From the NCBI RefSeq assembly GCF_900091495.1, contig NZ_LT607413.1, positions 2,852,001-2,916,000 of the forward strand: a stretch of DNA of 64,000 nt, in the 5' to 3' direction. Shown piece after piece: positions 14,997-23,369 of the stretch; position 1 is the first letter of the stretch, and each line of letters begins with the position of its first letter. The notes under the pieces were generated by a model. That model saw only the letters and a list, made by a program, of their open reading frames with translations, ran no database searches and had not been told where the DNA came from. This stretch comes from Micromonospora echinospora (lineage in GTDB: Bacteria; Actinomycetota; Actinomycetes; Mycobacteriales; Micromonosporaceae). A program made the translations under genes and the position numbers.

Positions 14997-15728
14997 ATGG
15001 CCACCCCGAAGGACCTTCCCCGCGACGTCGGCGGTTTCATCCGTGACCTGCGACGCAACGCGAAGATCTCGCTCCGGCAGCTCGCCGAGCAGGCCGGGGT
15101 GAGCAATCCGTACCTCAGCCAGATCGAGCGCGGCCTGCGCAAGCCCAGCGCCGAGGTGCTCCAGCAGCTCGCCAGCGCGCTGCGGGTCTCCACCCCGGCG
15201 ATGTACCTGCGGGCCGGGCTGCTCGACGACCGCGAGGGGCAGGGCGTGCTCGCCGCGATCGCCGTCGACCCGGACCTGACGATGGCGCAGAAGCAGTCGC
15301 TCACCCAGATCTACGAGACGTTCCGTCGGGAGAACGTCCGGCTCGCCGAGGCGACCGCCGCCGCCGAGCAGAACGCTCCCGGCTCCGCCACCGATCGGAA
15401 CGCCTCCGGCTCCACCACCGCCACCGATCGGAACGCCGCCGGAGCGGCCCCCACCGTCGCCGAAGCGGCCCTCGCCACCGCCGCTGATCCGGCCCTCGCC
15501 GGTCCGGCGGCCGACGCGGCGGCCACGGTCAACCCGGCGGCCACCGGCCCGACCACCGAGGGCGGCACCCCGACCGAGGCGGTGCTGGAGTCGGTGGCCG
15601 TCACCGAGGCCGGCCCGGCTCCCGCCCCCGGCACCCGCCCGGCCGGTCGGACCCGCGTGCGCACCACCCCCCGGAAGACCACGAAGAAGGCGACCGCCCC
15701 GGCGGTCGAGGAGGAGAACCCGTCATGA
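14997..15728 (+). CDS. XRE-family regulator with long Ala/Thr-rich tail
   Basis: The 243-aa protein has an N-terminal helix-turn-helix (FIRDLRRNAKISLRQLAEQA, then VSNPYLSQIERGLRKPSAEVLQQLASALRVS). A helical segment follows to about 120 and then a low-complexity Ala/Thr/Pro tail ending in a basic patch (RTRVRTTPRKTTKKATAP). It precedes the hbhA-like gene with a four-base overlap (ATGA), as M. tuberculosis Rv0474 precedes Rv0475 (hbhA). The GTTAGC cluster upstream is its likely operator. The long tail is unlike the shorter mycobacterial protein and could bind DNA or partners nonspecifically. Confidence 0.85.
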   Translation: MATPKDLPRDVGGFIRDLRRNAKISLRQLAEQAGVSNPYLSQIERGLRKPSAEVLQQLASALRVSTPAMYLRAGLLDDREGQGVLAAIAVDPDLTMAQKQSLTQIYETFRRENVRLAEATAAAEQNAPGSATDRNASGSTTATDRNAAGAAPTVAEAALATAADPALAGPAADAAATVNPAATGPTTEGGTPTEAVLESVAVTEAGPAPAPGTRPAGRTRVRTTPRKTTKKATAPAVEEENPS

Positions 15729-16411
15729 GCCAGCCGAAGACCAGTCGCATCCCCGCCCCGATCTACGCCGCCGCCGGTGCCGGTGACCTGGCGCTGGAGC
15801 AGCTCCGCAAGCTCCCGTCCGTGGTCAGCGACCTCAGCGGTCGGGTGGTCAACGACCTGGGGGGCAAGGCGGTGGTGACCGGATTCGAGTTGCGGCAGAA
15901 GGCCACCGAGACGCTGAAGACCGCCAACCTGACCGCCACCGGCCTCCGCGAGAAGGCGGTCGTGGGCGACCTCGACCTGGACCGGCTGCGTGGACTCGCC
16001 GGTCGGAACGCCGCCGTCGTGCTGGCCGGCGCGCAGGCCGCCCAGGAGCGGGCACTGGCCGCGTACGGCGCGCTGGTCGCCCGGGGTGAGCGGGTGGTCG
16101 GTGCCGGTGTGCTGGAGGCCGCCGAGACCGTGAACGCCGACATCGAGACCACCGAGGCGACCACCGTGTCCCCGGGCACCACCGCCCCGGCGACCACCGT
16201 CCCGGCCGCCGAGGTGACCACCGAGGCCGCCCCCGCCCCGACCGCCGCTGTGGCGTCCGAGGTGACCGCCACTCCGGCCGACGTGGCCGAGGTGGCCCAG
16301 GCCAAGCCGGCTGCCGTCAAGCGGACCCGGGCCACCAGGACCGGCACCACCGACACCCCGTCGGCGAAGCTGCCCAAGGCGACCAAGCGGAGCCGTCCGG
16401 CCGTCGACTGA
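15725..16411 (+). CDS. hbhA: HbhA-like heparin-binding hemagglutinin homologue
   Basis: The 228-aa protein has the HbhA-like N-terminal region IYAAAGAGDLALEQLRKLPS and a central helical region (about 20-125). The C-terminal part is Thr/Pro/Ala-rich with Lys/Arg at the very end (AKPAAVKRTRATRT, KLPKATKRSRPA). In mycobacteria the Lys-rich tail binds heparan sulfate and a Rv0476-type membrane protein neighbours it. This organism is presumably a soil or marine bacterium, so adhesion to host glycans is not implied; a cell-surface or lipid-binding role is equally possible. It has no signal peptide. Confidence 0.8.
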   Translation: MSQPKTSRIPAPIYAAAGAGDLALEQLRKLPSVVSDLSGRVVNDLGGKAVVTGFELRQKATETLKTANLTATGLREKAVVGDLDLDRLRGLAGRNAAVVLAGAQAAQERALAAYGALVARGERVVGAGVLEAAETVNADIETTEATTVSPGTTAPATTVPAAEVTTEAAPAPTAAVASEVTATPADVAEVAQAKPAAVKRTRATRTGTTDTPSAKLPKATKRSRPAVD

Positions 16412-16514
16412 GCGGACCAGCCGTCGACTCGGCGGCGACCTGTCCGCCACTGCGCGCGGGCCTCGGTGCCGCCACCGGGTACGACCCCTCGGCGGTGACC
16501 GGACAGCCCCACCA

Positions 16515-16560
16515 CCGGCGACCCCGGAAGAGTCCTGTCGGACGATTCCGGGGTCGCCGG
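16515..16560 (+). terminator. Strong hairpin after hbhA
   Basis: CCGGCGACCCCGGAA (16515-16529) pairs perfectly with 16546-16560. The 16-nt loop can form a small GTCC/GGAC stem. It lies 103 bp after hbhA and 15 bp before ATG 16576, just upstream of the TAAGCT box, so it separates the two transcripts. Confidence 0.65.
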
Positions 16561-16562
16561 CA

Positions 16563-16568
16563 TAAGCT
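16563..16568 (+). promoter_or_regulatory. -10 box for the DUF2516 gene
   Basis: TAAGCT lies 7 nt before ATG 16576, the leaderless spacing. Confidence 0.5.
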
Positions 16569-16575
16569 TGCCCAC

Positions 16576-16890
16576 ATGGCCAACGCCGCGCCGATCTTCT
16601 TCCTCGATGTCCGCTACGTGATCGAGCTGATCCTGCTCGTCTTCGCGCTGATCGTGCAGGGCGTCGCGCTGGTGCACGCGATCACCCAGCGCGCCGACGC
16701 GTTCCCCGCGATCGGCACGCTCCCCAAGGGCGGGTGGATCGCCATCCTGGCGGTCTGCCTGGCGCTCACCCTGCTCGGGTTCGGCCCGATCAGCCTCTTC
16801 GGTCTGATCGGCATCGCCGCCGGGCTCATCTACCTGCTGGACGTCCGGGTCGGGTTGCGTGACCTCTCCGACGGCAAGGGCTTCTGGTGA
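16576..16890 (+). CDS. DUF2516 membrane protein
   Basis: The 104-aa protein has two to three hydrophobic spans: FFLDVRYVIELILLVFALIVQGVALVHAI and WIAILAVCLALTLLGFGPISLF/GLIGIAAGLIYLL. It corresponds in place and type to M. tuberculosis Rv0476. Function is unknown. A four-base overlap (GTGA) couples it to the downstream hydrolase. Confidence 0.8.
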   Translation: MANAAPIFFLDVRYVIELILLVFALIVQGVALVHAITQRADAFPAIGTLPKGGWIAILAVCLALTLLGFGPISLFGLIGIAAGLIYLLDVRVGLRDLSDGKGFW

Positions 16891-17774
16891 GGGATTTCCG
16901 CTGGCCTCCGCCGCCCGACGGCGGGCCACGCACGTGGGGGCCCGGCCCGGGTGCCCCGCGTACCGGCCGACCGGCCCTGCCGGAACCGGAGACCGAGCTG
17001 GTCACCACTCCGCACGGCGTCCGACTGGAACGGCTGGTGACCGGGTCGGGCGAGCCGAGCACCGTCTTCGCGCACGGCCTCGCCAACGGCATCGCCACCA
17101 CCCGGCCGTTCGGCAGCGCGGTCGCCGGCCGCCGGGTCTTCTTCCAGTTCCGGGGCCACGGCCGCTCCGACACCCCGCCCGGACCGTGGAGCTACCTCGA
17201 CCTCGCCCGTGACCTGCGGGCCGTCGCCGACCTGAGCGGGGCGACCCGGGCGTTCGGGGTGAGCCTCGGGGCGGGGGCGCTCTGCCGGCTGCTGGTGGAG
17301 AGCCCGGAACGCTTCGAGCGGCTGGTCTTCTTCCTGCCGGCGGTGCTGGACCGGCCCCGGGACACGCGGGCCCGTTCGTGGCTGGCCGACCTGCTCACGG
17401 CGGTCGAGAGCGGGGAAGCCTCGGCCGTGGCGGACGTCGTCTCGGTCGAACTGCCTCCGGCCGTCCGCAACACCCCGGCCGGGTGGGCGTACCTGCGGCA
17501 ACGGCTGGACCACCTGCTCCGTGACGGACTCGCGGCCGAGCTGGCGGCGCTGCTGGAGCAGGCCCCGCTACGGGACGCCGCAGCGCTGAAAGCGGTCACC
17601 GCCCCGGCGCTGGTGATCGGCTGCACCGGGGACGACCGGCACCCGGTCGAGGTCGCCGAGGCACTGGCCGAGGCGCTTCCCACGGCCACCCTGCACGTGT
17701 ACGACCGGCCCGGCGTCCTCTGGACCGACCGGGCCGACCTCCGGGACCGTATCTCGGCCTTCCTCAACGACTGA
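16887..17774 (+). CDS. Alpha/beta-hydrolase
   Basis: The 295-aa protein has the oxyanion and active-site region of hydrolases: TVFAHGLANGIATTRPF, FQFRGHGRSDTP, nucleophile elbow GVSLGAG and a late APALVIGCTGDDRHPVEVAEAL segment that holds the acid residue. The final His is not obvious: the region after TATLHVYDRPGVLWTDRADLRD could supply it. It starts at GTG overlapping the DUF2516 stop, so the pair is one transcription unit. Substrate is unknown. Confidence 0.7.
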   Translation: MRDFRWPPPPDGGPRTWGPGPGAPRTGRPALPEPETELVTTPHGVRLERLVTGSGEPSTVFAHGLANGIATTRPFGSAVAGRRVFFQFRGHGRSDTPPGPWSYLDLARDLRAVADLSGATRAFGVSLGAGALCRLLVESPERFERLVFFLPAVLDRPRDTRARSWLADLLTAVESGEASAVADVVSVELPPAVRNTPAGWAYLRQRLDHLLRDGLAAELAALLEQAPLRDAAALKAVTAPALVIGCTGDDRHPVEVAEALAEALPTATLHVYDRPGVLWTDRADLRDRISAFLND

Positions 17775-17871
17775 CTGGCTGCCGGGCACCGGTTGGAGAC
17801 GCGGCTGGACGCCGCGGCCGGCCGGACCGGATCGCCGGCGGCCGAAAGGGCCGGCGGAAAGGTGACCCGAA

Positions 17872-17891
17872 CTGTCAGGTAACGCTGACAG
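17872..17891. promoter_or_regulatory. CTGTCAG palindrome before the SDR gene
   Basis: CTGTCAG (17872-17878) and CTGACAG (17885-17891) form a 7-bp inverted repeat with a 6-bp spacer, ending 10 bp before ATG 17902. The location is suitable for a repressor. Confidence 0.5.
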
Positions 17892-17901
17892 GGTCGAGGG
17901 C

Positions 17902-18816
17902 ATGACGAAACCGTTGACAGGGAAGACCGCACTGGTCGCCGGGGCGACACGGGGCGCCGGCCGGCAGATCGCGGTGCAACTGGGCGCGGCCGGGGCGACG
18001 GTCTACGCGACCGGCCGGAGCAGCCGCGCGGGCCGGTCGGAACTGGACCGGCCGGAGACCATCGAGGAGACCGCCGAGCTGGTCACCGCCGCCGGAGGCA
18101 ACGGCATCGCCGTCCGCGTCGACCATCTCGTACCCGAGCAGGTACGTGACCTGGTCGCCCGGATCGACGCCGAGCAGGGCCGGCTCGACGTGCTGGTCAA
18201 CGACGTGTGGGGCGCCGACCCGTTGATCACCTGGCACACGCCGGTGTGGGAGCAGCCGCTCGACGCCGGCCTCCGTACGCTCCGCCAGGCGATCGACACC
18301 CACATCACCACCAGCCACTTCGCGTTGCCCCTGCTGATCCGTCAGCCGGGTGGGCTGGTGGTGGAGATCGGTGACGGCACCACCGCGTACAACGACGACA
18401 ACTACCGCGTCTCGCTCTTCTACGACCTCGCGAAGGTCGCGGTCAACCGGCTGGCCTTCGCGCAGGCCCGCGAACTGGAGCCGCACGGCGCCACGGCGGT
18501 CGCGCTGACCCCCGGTTGGCTGCGCTCGGAGATGATGCTGGAGCACTTCGGGGTCACCGAGGAGAACTGGCGGGACGCGCTGGAGAAGGAGCCGCACTTC
18601 GCCATCTCCGAGACGCCGGCCCTCGTCGGCCGGGCGGTCGCGGCGCTGGCCGCCGACTCGGACCGGGCCCGCTGGAACGGCAGCTCCGTCTCCAGCGGCG
18701 AACTGGCCCGGGTGTACGGCTTCACCGACGTCGACGGCAGCCAGCCGGACGCCTGGCGGTACGTGGTCGAGGTGCAGGACGCGGGCAGGCCGGCCGACGT
18801 GACCGGCTACCGCTGA
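17902..18816 (+). CDS. Short-chain dehydrogenase/reductase
   Basis: The 304-aa protein has the Rossmann glycine motif GATRGAGRQIA (variant of TGxxxGxG), the NAD(P)-related stretch VDVLVNDVWG and the catalytic pair in FYDLAKVAVNRLAF (YxxxK). The catalytic Ser is replaced or displaced: the region before is VVEIGDGTTAYNDDN. The C-terminal extension (DALEKEPHFAISETPALVGRAVAAL, GELARVYGFTDVDGSQP) is typical of classical SDRs of about 300 aa. Substrate unknown. Close to the gene are a repressor-type palindrome and the convergent WYL regulator. Confidence 0.75.
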   Translation: MTKPLTGKTALVAGATRGAGRQIAVQLGAAGATVYATGRSSRAGRSELDRPETIEETAELVTAAGGNGIAVRVDHLVPEQVRDLVARIDAEQGRLDVLVNDVWGADPLITWHTPVWEQPLDAGLRTLRQAIDTHITTSHFALPLLIRQPGGLVVEIGDGTTAYNDDNYRVSLFYDLAKVAVNRLAFAQARELEPHGATAVALTPGWLRSEMMLEHFGVTEENWRDALEKEPHFAISETPALVGRAVAALAADSDRARWNGSSVSSGELARVYGFTDVDGSQPDAWRYVVEVQDAGRPADVTGYR

Positions 18817-18886
18817 CCGTCGTCCGGCCCTCCGGCACGGTCCCCGGCGGCGGGGGCCGTGCCGCTCCGCATCTCGGCGGCCAGGG

Positions 18887-19882
18887 TCAACCGCTCCCGT
18901 CCGACCGGCGGTCGTCGCGATAGAGCGCGGCCAGCCGGTCGGCGGCGGCGGCCATCCGGGTACGCAGGTCGGGCGGGTCGAGCACCTCCACCTCGGGCCC
19001 GAGCGCGAGCAGCATGTCGTACGCCACTTCGACGGACTCGACGGGCAACCGGGTCACCACCCGGCCCTGCCCGTCCGGCTCGCCGGCCCCGGCGACCGCC
19101 TCGTCGTACGCGAACGGGGCGTGCGCCACGTGTCGCAGCGCGCGCAGTCCCGCCGGGGTGAGCCGGACGGTGACCCGCTCGGCGAGCATCTGCCGGAGGA
19201 ACACCTCGGCCTGCTCCCGCCAGTAGCCGCCCAGGTCGAACCCGTCTTCCCGGTCGAAGGTGTCGTCACCCACCAGCACGTCGACCACCCGGTCCACCCG
19301 GTACGTCCGGTAGGCGGTGCCGATCCGGCCGACGAGGTACCAGGTGCCGCTCTTGAGCACCAGCCCGTACGGCTGCACCGTGCGGACGACCTCCCGCTCC
19401 CCGCGCCGGTACCGCAACTCCACCACCCGGTCCCGCCACACCGCGCCGGCCAGCTCGGCCAGCCACGACGGCGGTGCGGCGTGCCGGAACCAGCCCGGCA
19501 CGTCCAGGTGGAAGCGCTGCCCGGTCCGGGCCGGCGCGTCCCGCAGCGACGGCGGGAGCGCCGCCAGCACCTTCAGCTCGGCGGCGGCGACGGCGTCGGC
19601 CAGTCCCATGTCCCCGGCCGGCCCGCGCAGTCCGGCGAGGAAGAGCGCCTCCGCCTCCTGCCGGGTCAACCCGGTCAGCCGGGTCCGGTACCCGCCGAGC
19701 AGGCGGTACCCGCCGGTCCGTCCCCGGTCGGCGTAGATCGGCACCCCGGCGGCGGAGAGCGCCAGGACGTCCCGGTACACCGTCCGTTCGGAGACCTCCA
19801 GTTCCCGGGCCAGCTCGGCGGCGGTCATCGCCTCCCTCGACTGGAGCAGCAGGAGCAGTGAGATCAACCGGGACGCGCGCAC
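18887..19882 (-). CDS. WYL-domain transcriptional regulator (DeoR-like HTH)
   Basis: The 331-aa protein starts with a helix-turn-helix (RASRLISLLLLLQSREAMTAAELARELEVSERTVYRDVLALSAAGVPIYADRG) and a wing (RTGGYRLL). A WYL domain (about 135-300, RDRVVELRYRRGEREVVRTVQPYGLVLKSGTWYLVGRIG) and its C-terminal extension follow. The family binds nucleic-acid ligands or metabolites, and some members control defence or DNA-repair genes. GTG 19882 is set by the family N-terminus; the open frame extends to 20113. It diverges from the EI24-macro operon. Confidence 0.85.
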   Translation of the reverse strand: MRASRLISLLLLLQSREAMTAAELARELEVSERTVYRDVLALSAAGVPIYADRGRTGGYRLLGGYRTRLTGLTRQEAEALFLAGLRGPAGDMGLADAVAAAELKVLAALPPSLRDAPARTGQRFHLDVPGWFRHAAPPSWLAELAGAVWRDRVVELRYRRGEREVVRTVQPYGLVLKSGTWYLVGRIGTAYRTYRVDRVVDVLVGDDTFDREDGFDLGGYWREQAEVFLRQMLAERVTVRLTPAGLRALRHVAHAPFAYDEAVAGAGEPDGQGRVVTRLPVESVEVAYDMLLALGPEVEVLDPPDLRTRMAAAADRLAALYRDDRRSDGSG

Positions 19883-19964
19883 CCGGCCATCCTGCCCGGT
19901 GCGGCCGGTCGGCCACGGTGGACACCGGCGGGTCGGCCGACCGGTGGACTCCGACGGCGGCGGA

Positions 19965-19970
19965 TAGGCT
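19965..19970 (+). promoter_or_regulatory. -10 box of the EI24-macro operon
   Basis: TAGGCT lies 7 nt before GTG 19978, the leaderless spacing. Confidence 0.5.
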
Positions 19971-19977
19971 CCGGTGC

Positions 19978-20775
19978 GTGGACACACCCAGGGTCGCCGC
20001 GCCGACCGCGAGCGCCGTCGGCCGGTTCTTCTCCGGGGCCGGGTTGCTCCTGCGCGGTCTCGGCCTGTACGCCCGCAACCCCCGGCTGATGCTGCTCGGC
20101 ATCCTGCCCGCACTGATCACCGGCGCGCTCTTCCTGGCCGCCTTCGCCACGCTGGCGTACTTCGTCGACGACCTGGCCGCGCTGGTCACCCCGTTCGCCG
20201 ACGACTGGTCGGCGACCGCGCGCAACCTGGTCCGGGTGATGGCCGGGCTGGCGTTGCTGGGCATCGGCGGGCTGGTCGGGGTGCTCACCTTCACCGCGGT
20301 CACCCTGGTCGTCGGCGACCCGTTCTACGAGAAGATCTCCGAGCGGGTCGAGCAGCGGTACGGCGGCACCCCCGGCGAGGTCGAGGTGCCCTTCTGGAGT
20401 TCACTGCGTCGCAGTGTCGCCGACTCGCTGCGGCTGGTCGCGATCTCGGTGCTGATCGGTCTCCCGCTCTTCGCGGCCGGCTTCATCCCGGTGGTCGGGC
20501 AGACGGTCGTCCCGGTGGTCGGGGCGGTCGTCGGTGGCTGGTTCCTCGCCCTGGAGCTGGTCGGCGCCCCCTTCTACCGGCGCGGCATGCGGCTGCCGGA
20601 CCGCCGTCAGGTGCTCCGGGCCGACCTGCCGACCTCGCTCGGCTTCGGGGTGGCGGTCTTCGTCTGTTTCCTGATCCCGCTCGGCGCGGTGCTGATCATG
20701 CCCGCGGCGGTGGCCGGCGCGGCGCTGCTGACCCGACGTCTCCTCGGTCAGCCCGTCCAGGAGGTGCATCCGTGA
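19978..20775 (+). CDS. EI24/CysZ-like multi-pass membrane protein
   Basis: The 265-aa protein has 4-6 membrane spans (LMLLGILPALITGALFLAAF, LVRVMAGLALLGIGGLVGVLTF, SVLIGLPLFAAGFIPVVGQTVVPVVGAVV, GVAVFVCFLIPLGAVLIMPAAVAGAA) and the family segment GDPFYEKISERVEQRYGG. CysZ homologues carry sulfate, whereas most EI24 proteins have no assigned substrate. The start GTG 19978 follows the TAGGCT box. Its stop overlaps the macro-domain start by four bases (GTGA). Confidence 0.8.
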   Translation: MDTPRVAAPTASAVGRFFSGAGLLLRGLGLYARNPRLMLLGILPALITGALFLAAFATLAYFVDDLAALVTPFADDWSATARNLVRVMAGLALLGIGGLVGVLTFTAVTLVVGDPFYEKISERVEQRYGGTPGEVEVPFWSSLRRSVADSLRLVAISVLIGLPLFAAGFIPVVGQTVVPVVGAVVGGWFLALELVGAPFYRRGMRLPDRRQVLRADLPTSLGFGVAVFVCFLIPLGAVLIMPAAVAGAALLTRRLLGQPVQEVHP

Positions 20776-21281
20776 GGATCACCCTGGTCGAGGGGGACAT
20801 CACCGAGCAGCGGGTCGACGCGATCGTCAACGCCGCGAACTCCTCCCTGCTCGGCGGCGGGGGCGTCGACGGCGCGATCCACCGTCGGGGCGGCCCGGCC
20901 ATCCTCGCGGAGTGCCGGGCGCTACGTGCCTCCCGGTACGGTCGCGGCCTGCCGACCGGGCAGGCGGTCGCCACCACCGCCGGTGACCTGCCCGCCCGCT
21001 GGGTGGTCCACACGGTCGGCCCGGTCTGGTCGGCCGCCGAGGACCGTTCGGCGCTACTGCGTGACTGCTACGCCAACAGCCTCCGGGTCGCCGACGAGCT
21101 GGGCGCGTCCGTGGTCGCCTTCCCGCTGATCTCCGCCGGCATCTACGGCTGGCCCGTCGACGACGCCGTCGGCCAGGCGCTGTCGGTGCTGCGCGCCGCG
21201 ACCCCGGCCACCGTCACCGAGGCCCGGCTGGTGCTCTTCGGCGCCGCCACCTTCCGCACCGCCGAGCGGGTGGCCGGCTAG
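20772..21281 (+). CDS. Macro-domain ADP-ribose-binding protein
   Basis: The 169-aa protein is a stand-alone macro domain: DAIVNAANSSLLGGGGVDGAIHRRGG (adenosine and ribose binding), ATTAGDLPARWVVHTVGPVW and PLISAGIYGWPVDDAV (phosphate loop). MacroD-type proteins remove ADP-ribose from proteins or from O-acetyl-ADP-ribose. It overlaps the EI24 gene by four bases, so the two are coexpressed, but a functional link is not known. Confidence 0.85.
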   Translation: MRITLVEGDITEQRVDAIVNAANSSLLGGGGVDGAIHRRGGPAILAECRALRASRYGRGLPTGQAVATTAGDLPARWVVHTVGPVWSAAEDRSALLRDCYANSLRVADELGASVVAFPLISAGIYGWPVDDAVGQALSVLRAATPATVTEARLVLFGAATFRTAERVAG

Positions 21282-21403
21282 CTGTAGAAGGCCAGGACGT
21301 TGTGGACGCGCAGCGGAGACGCGGACGCCCGCGCCGACTCGCTGCCTTTGCCGTGCACCCGCCAGCCGCCGCCATCCGGGATTGCCGTGCATCACGGCCG
21401 CAC

Positions 21404-23188
21404 TCAGGCCGAGGCGAGAGCCGTGGTGATGACGCGGGCCGCTTGAAGTACCGCGTTCACGCTCGCGGTGAGCACGGAGCGGTCCCGGCCACCCGCCCAG
21501 TGCGTGCCGTTGGCATCGCGGTACTCGATGAGCGTGAGTGCTTCGCTGTCGTTTCCCGTGGTGAGCGAGGTCTGGTGCAGGGAGACGATCTCGACGGCGA
21601 TGCCGTGTTCGCGCAGCAACTCGGTCACGGCCTCGACCGGACCGACGCCGTCGTAGCTGCCGTGGTGATCGGTGTCGTCGATGCGGATGCCGACGCGTAT
21701 GCGAGCACTGCCGTCGTGGCTCTCGGTCTGCAACTCGATCAGCTCGATGCCGCCGCCGTCGGCGCGCAGATAGCTGTGCTCGAACAGTTCGAGTAGCTGC
21801 GGCGCGTCGATCTCGGCACCGGTGATGTCCGTGTGCTGCTGGACGTGGCGGGCAAAGTTGATCTGGAGCCGACGGGGCAGTTCGATGCCGTAGTCGGCCT
21901 CCAGCAGGTAGGCGATGCCGCCCTTGCCGGATTGCGAGTTGACGCGGATGACGGCGTCGTAACTGCGGCCGATGTCGGCGGGGTCGATGGGCAGGTAGGG
22001 CACCCGCCACTCGATCTCGCTCGCCGGCCGCCCCTCGGCGGCGGACCTTGCGCGATGTTCGGCGAATCCCTTCTTGATGGCGTCCTGATGGGTGCCGCTG
22101 AACGCGGTGTGGACGAGGTCTCCGACGTAGGGGTGCCGCGGGTGGATCTCGATCCGGTTGCTGTACTCGACCGTGCGGCGGATCTCGTCGATGTCGGAGA
22201 AGTCGATCATCGGGTCGATGCCCTGGGCGTGCAGGTTCAGTGCCAGCGTGGCGATGTCGACGTTGCCGGTGCGCTCGCCGTTACCGAAGATGCAGCCCTC
22301 GACCCGCTGGGCACCGGCAAGGACGGCGAGCTCGGCGCAGGCGATGCCGGTGCCTCGGTCGTTGTGCGGGTGCACGGACAGGATCACGGCGTCGCGGCGG
22401 GCGAGGTTCTTGTGCATGTACTCGATCTGGTCGGCGTACACGTTCGGCGTCGAAATCTCGACCGTGGCCGGCAGATTGAGGATGACCGGCCGCTCGGGGA
22501 TCGCCTCCCACAGCTCGGTCATGGCGTCGCAGATCTCGATGACGTAGTCGGGTTCGGTGAGGTTGAAGACCTCAGGGCTGAATTCGAACCGCACATTGGG
22601 CAGGTGTCCGGCGAGTTCGAGCACGTCCCGGCCGCCGGCGAGGATCAGCTCGCGCAGCTCATCGCGTTCCTTGCCGAGCACGACGTTGCGCCAGACGGGC
22701 GCGGTGGCGGTGTACATGTGGACAACCACCGGATTGCGGATGCCGTCGATGGAGGCCACGGTGCGTTCGACGAGGTCGCGGCGGGCGGGGGTGAAGACGA
22801 CGATCGTGACGTCCTCGGGCGCTATGTCGCTCCCGGCGATGAGGCGGACGAAGTCGTAGTCGGTTTGCGAGGCGGAGGGATAACCGACCTCGATCTCCTT
22901 GTAGCCCATCTGGACCATGAGCTCGAAGAAGCGACGCTTGCGCTGCGGGTCCATCGGCTCCGCGAGTGCCTGGTTGCCGTCCCGCAGGTCGACCGGCACC
23001 CACAGCGGGGCGGCGGTCAGGCGTTTGGTGGGCCAGTCGCGCTCGGTGAGCGGAACGTCGACGCGGGCGTACACGTCCTGGTAGCGGTGGGAGGGCATCT
23101 GCGAGTGCCGTTGCCGGTTCCAGGCTGGCGCGGCTGCGGGGATCGGGCCGGCCGGGGTGGAGATGCGGGCGAACATTGCGCTGGTCAT
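21404..23188 (-). CDS. leuA: 2-isopropylmalate synthase
   Basis: The 594-aa protein catalyses acetyl-CoA plus 2-ketoisovalerate to 2-isopropylmalate, the first step of leucine synthesis. It has the metal and substrate signature [12 protein letters not shown], the His ligand in [11 protein letters not shown], and [14 protein letters not shown]. The C-terminal regulatory domain ([32 protein letters not shown]) is present, so leucine feedback is likely. An AAGGA ribosome site lies about 10 nt before the ATG at 23188. Codon use is less GC-rich than in most neighbours. It is divergent from a FadR regulator. Confidence 0.9.
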   Translation of the reverse strand: MTSAMFARISTPAGPIPAAAPAWNRQRHSQMPSHRYQDVYARVDVPLTERDWPTKRLTAAPLWVPVDLRDGNQALAEPMDPQRKRRFFELMVQMGYKEIEVGYPSASQTDYDFVRLIAGSDIAPEDVTIVVFTPARRDLVERTVASIDGIRNPVVVHMYTATAPVWRNVVLGKERDELRELILAGGRDVLELAGHLPNVRFEFSPEVFNLTEPDYVIEICDAMTELWEAIPERPVILNLPATVEISTPNVYADQIEYMHKNLARRDAVILSVHPHNDRGTGIACAELAVLAGAQRVEGCIFGNGERTGNVDIATLALNLHAQGIDPMIDFSDIDEIRRTVEYSNRIEIHPRHPYVGDLVHTAFSGTHQDAIKKGFAEHRARSAAEGRPASEIEWRVPYLPIDPADIGRSYDAVIRVNSQSGKGGIAYLLEADYGIELPRRLQINFARHVQQHTDITGAEIDAPQLLELFEHSYLRADGGGIELIELQTESHDGSARIRVGIRIDDTDHHGSYDGVGPVEAVTELLREHGIAVEIVSLHQTSLTTGNDSEALTLIEYRDANGTHWAGGRDRSVLTASVNAVLQAARVITTALASA

Positions 23189-23217
23189 GTCGGGGTCCTT
23201 CTTCGATTCGGTGCTGG

Positions 23218-23260
23218 CAGACCGGCGCAGGTAGTGGCTCCACGTCGGGGAGCCGGTCTG
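23218..23260. repeat. Hairpin in the leuA 5-prime leader region
   Basis: CAGACCGG (23218-23225) pairs with CCGGTCTG (23253-23260), while an inner GGCTCC/GGAGCC pair (23236-23241, 23249-23254) competes with the last two bases. It lies 30-72 bp upstream of leuA on the minus-strand transcript. An attenuation role is conceivable, but no leucine-rich leader peptide is visible. Confidence 0.35.
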
Positions 23261-23369
23261 GCTAGGCCCCGCCGTGGCAGCGAAGAAGGAGGAGTCCGCA
23301 TGCGAGCACGGGTAGAATCTAGCACAGCTCCTCAGACAAGTAGAGCGGTGGCGAGAGGAAGTGCGGCAG

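Noticed and set aside
23231..23300. leuA leader peptide on the minus strand starting at an ATG near 23301
   Set aside because: The reading frame has only two Leu codons before many Arg/Pro codons, so it lacks the cluster of Leu codons expected of leucine attenuation.
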